Shown in pieces: positions 12,517 through 14,783 of a stretch of DNA of 14,783 nucleotides (position 1 is its first letter; every line of letters starts with the position of its first letter). Below the pieces are notes generated by a model. The model was not told where the DNA came from, did no database searches, and saw only the letters and a program-made list of their open reading frames with translations. This stretch comes from Candidatus Iainarchaeum sp. GTDB lineage: Archaea > Iainarchaeota > Iainarchaeia > Iainarchaeales > DTGL01. The DNA lies in assembly GCA_017608995.1 (NCBI GenBank), contig JAFCEU010000007.1, positions 1-14,783 of the forward strand, given 5' to 3'. Both the position numbers and the translations under genes were made by a program.

Positions 12517-14625
12517 ATGCCATTAAAACTTTCAAGCACCAAAGAAGTACTTTCTGAAGAAAGCCCGCTGGTTGAAAAGTTCCAGAACTTCTTTGAAACA
12601 CGGTATCGCAAGGAGATAGAGCACTTAGCAGAAACCTATCCTGAAAAGCGCTCCTTATTCATAGACTTTGCGGAGCTTGAAAAGTTTGATTACAGCTTGG
12701 CAGATGAGCTGCTTGAAAAGCCGGATGCACTTCTTGAGGCGGCGCGCTTAGCTCTAAAACGCATAGAGCTACCCGCTTTGGATGTAAAGGATTTCAGCGC
12801 ACATGTAAGGGTCTTCAATCTACCAGAAGATCGCAAGATTCTTCTCAGGGATCTAAGTGCCAATCATATCAACAGGCTTATTTGTGTTGAGGGCGTCATA
12901 AAGCAGATAACTGATGTTCTGCCAAAATTGAAGCTTGCTGTGTGGCGTTGCAATAGATGCGGCAATGTTTATAGAGTCCCGCAATCAGGCCAGACTATTA
13001 TTCAGCCAACTATTTGTGAGTGCCGCCATAAGGATTTTTCTCTTGTTGAAGAACAATCAAAGTTTGTGGACTATCAAAAGATACAGATTCAGGAGCCTTT
13101 AGAGGTGCTGAAGGGAAGTGAGCAGCCTACTACGCTTGACATTTACGTCTCTGATGATTTGGTTAACAAAGTTTTGCCGGGCGAAAAGGTTGTGCTTATA
13201 GGTGTATTGCGCTTAGCCCCAGCAAAAACCGCTAAGCCAGTTTTTGGTAGATATTTAGAATGCAATTATTTAGAGCAAACGCAACAGGAATTTGAAGAGA
13301 TAGATATAACGCCAGAAGAAGAAGAAAAAATAAGAGAGCTTGCAAAGGACCCTGAAATATATGAAAAGCTCATAAATAGCATTGCGCCAAACATTTATGG
13401 ACATGAGGATGTTAAGGAAGCAATTGTTCTGCAGCTATTTGGCGGCGTAAAGAAGGTTTTGCCAACGCAAGCTATAAGAGGCAACATCCACATTTTGCTT
13501 GTTGGCGACCCAGGGACTGCAAAAAGTCAGATTTTAATGTCTGCCAATGCAATCGCACCTAAAAGTATTTATGTTGGCGGTAAAACCACAAGCGGAGTTG
13601 GCCTAACAGCGAGCGCAGTTAAGGATGAATTTGGCGAAGGTAGCTGGACCCTTAAAGCAGGTGCCTTGGTGCTTGCGAGCGGCGGCATTGCTATGGTAGA
13701 TGAGCTCGATAAGATGCCTGCTGACGAACGCTCCGCTCTACATGAAGCTATGGAGCAAGGCACTGTTAGCGTTGCAAAAGCAGGAATTATAGCACGCTTC
13801 AAAACCGATACAAGTATTTTAGCTGCTGCTAATCCAAAGTTTTCTAGGTTTGAACAATACGAACCACTTATAGAGCAGATAGATTTGCCGCCAACTCTAA
13901 TTTCGCGCTTTGACCTGTTCTTCATGATAAAAGATGTGCTGGATAGGACTCGCGATACTGAAATAGCAAACTTTATACTAAAAACTCACCAAGCAGGAGA
14001 AAAGCTTTTGCAATCGCAGCTTACAGGAAAGAAGCTTAAGAAAAAAGAAGAAGAGCAAATTAAAGCAGTTACTCAACCAGTAATAGAACCCGGCCTATTG
14101 CGGAAATATATCTCTTATGCAAGGCAAAAGGTTTTCCCTACACTTTCCAAGGAAGCAATAGAAACTCTTGCAGAATTTTATGTTGGTTTGCGTGAGAGAG
14201 GAAAGCAAGAAGGCTCTTATGCGGCTACTCACAGGCAGCTTGAAGGCCTGATTAGATTAAGCGAAGCATCTGCAAGAGTACGGCTCAGTAATGTCGTGGA
14301 AAAGCAGGATGCTGAGCGCGCAATAAGACTGCTTAAACGCTCATTGAAAGATGTTGTAACAGATCCAGAAACTGGAAAAATAGATATCGACCTTATAATA
14401 TCTGGCCAGACCCATACACAGCTAGAGAATATGAGAAAGCTACTTGCCATTATAAAGGAAAAAGCAAAACAGCAGGACAACGTTGCTGTAGATGATGTTA
14501 TCGCTGAGGCTTCACAATTCGGTCTGGATAGAGAGAAGGTTGAAGATCTCCTAAACAAACTGGAAAGGAAAGGCGAAATCTATAGACCAAGATACGGATT
14601 TGTAAAACCAACACAGCGCGATTAG
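12517..14625 (+). CDS. mcm: Replicative helicase MCM
   Basis: 702 residues from ATG 12517. The N-terminal region has a helical A subdomain, a zinc finger with C145, C148, C167 and C169 ('CNRC...CEC'), and an OB fold. The AAA+ core has Walker A 'GDPGTAKSQ' (330-338), Walker B 'GIAMVDELDKM' (390-400, D395/E396), sensor 1 in 'AAANPKF' (N439) and the arginine finger in 'LISRFDLFF' (R464). A charged insertion 'TGKKLKKKEEEQIK' (about 505-518) occurs before the lid. A winged-helix domain (about 625-695) closes the protein. It forms a hexamer that unwinds DNA 3' to 5' at replication forks. Single-copy, full-length and intact. No origin is recognisable beside it. Confidence 0.97.
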   Translation: MPLKLSSTKEVLSEESPLVEKFQNFFETRYRKEIEHLAETYPEKRSLFIDFAELEKFDYSLADELLEKPDALLEAARLALKRIELPALDVKDFSAHVRVFNLPEDRKILLRDLSANHINRLICVEGVIKQITDVLPKLKLAVWRCNRCGNVYRVPQSGQTIIQPTICECRHKDFSLVEEQSKFVDYQKIQIQEPLEVLKGSEQPTTLDIYVSDDLVNKVLPGEKVVLIGVLRLAPAKTAKPVFGRYLECNYLEQTQQEFEEIDITPEEEEKIRELAKDPEIYEKLINSIAPNIYGHEDVKEAIVLQLFGGVKKVLPTQAIRGNIHILLVGDPGTAKSQILMSANAIAPKSIYVGGKTTSGVGLTASAVKDEFGEGSWTLKAGALVLASGGIAMVDELDKMPADERSALHEAMEQGTVSVAKAGIIARFKTDTSILAAANPKFSRFEQYEPLIEQIDLPPTLISRFDLFFMIKDVLDRTRDTEIANFILKTHQAGEKLLQSQLTGKKLKKKEEEQIKAVTQPVIEPGLLRKYISYARQKVFPTLSKEAIETLAEFYVGLRERGKQEGSYAATHRQLEGLIRLSEASARVRLSNVVEKQDAERAIRLLKRSLKDVVTDPETGKIDIDLIISGQTHTQLENMRKLLAIIKEKAKQQDNVAVDDVIAEASQFGLDREKVEDLLNKLERKGEIYRPRYGFVKPTQRD

Positions 14626-14631
14626 TGCTAA

Positions 14632-14783
14632 TTAGCTGTAAGGCCAGGCCTGCTCCACTATTATGTTGGCGGTATGGTAGAAATTCAAATCTTCCAATAT
14701 GCTGGCGATGCTCACAATTCGTGCCTCAACCGCGCTTTTGTCCCCCCCGCCGATTCTCACAACAACTCTGCCATCACCACCAA
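14632..14783 (-). CDS. 3' end of an unidentified gene (truncated by the window)
   Basis: On the minus strand an open frame enters from the window edge and ends in TAA at 14632-14634, 6 bp beyond the mcm stop, in a convergent arrangement. The last 50 residues include 'GGDGRVVVRIGGGDKSAVEA', 'RIVSIASILEDLNFYHTANI' and the C-terminus 'IVEQAWPYS'. The codon pattern is regular and the frame has no stop, which supports coding. I do not recognise the family. Confidence 0.65.
   Translation of the reverse strand, partial: GGDGRVVVRIGGGDKSAVEARIVSIASILEDLNFYHTANIIVEQAWPYS

Noticed and set aside
13569..13925. Minus-strand frame opposite the MCM AAA+ core
   Set aside because: It is antisense to strongly conserved motifs and has no SD or recognisable domain.

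Overview
The window looks like part of an archaeal chromosome. The evidence is a full set of information-processing genes (MCM helicase, aIF5A, an archaeal LSm/Sm-like protein), AT-rich TATA-type promoters placed for leaderless or short-leader transcripts, GGAGGTG Shine-Dalgarno sites, tRNA genes without encoded CCA, and a tRNA intron with a textbook bulge-helix-bulge splice motif. Compact spacing, small uncharacterised proteins and a bacterial-looking methionyl-tRNA synthetase fit a DPANN-type lineage (Micrarchaeota/Diapherotrites-like), but that placement is an inference from gene style, not proven.

Layout. 1-443: 3' end of a DUF1611-like gene. 490-562: tRNA-Val(GAC). 578-2743 (-): a 721-residue coiled-coil protein. 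2840-2911 (-): tRNA-Ala(GGC). 3105-4732: DUF2226-like protein, MinD-family ATPase and LSm protein, the last two overlapping. 4865-5562: aIF5A overlapping a 95-residue unknown. 5662-7574: DUF4013 membrane protein and a site-2 (M50) protease. 7610-7776: tRNA-Ser(CGA) with an 84-nt intron, followed by a four-copy 32-bp tandem repeat and a second copy of the tRNA 3' end. 8039-8521: unknown basic protein. 8529-9988 (-): htpX and lemA. 10071-11552 (-): metG. 11724-12350: thymidine kinase. 12517-14625: mcm. 14632-14783 (-): 3' end of an unidentified gene.

Most genes are housekeeping: translation (three tRNAs, aIF5A, MetRS), RNA handling (LSm), replication and nucleotide salvage (MCM, Tdk), and membrane protein quality control (M50 protease, HtpX/LemA).

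Three things stand out. (1) aIF5A has Arg at the position where the hypusine Lys is expected. (2) The tRNA-Ser 3' end is duplicated, and the two copies bracket a perfect 32-bp tandem array that ends in a strong hairpin. This may be a collapsed tRNA-targeted integration site. (3) Two 56-59 bp fold-back elements with near-identical arms and different centres lie just upstream of tRNA-Ala and aIF5A, each carrying the presumed TATA box.
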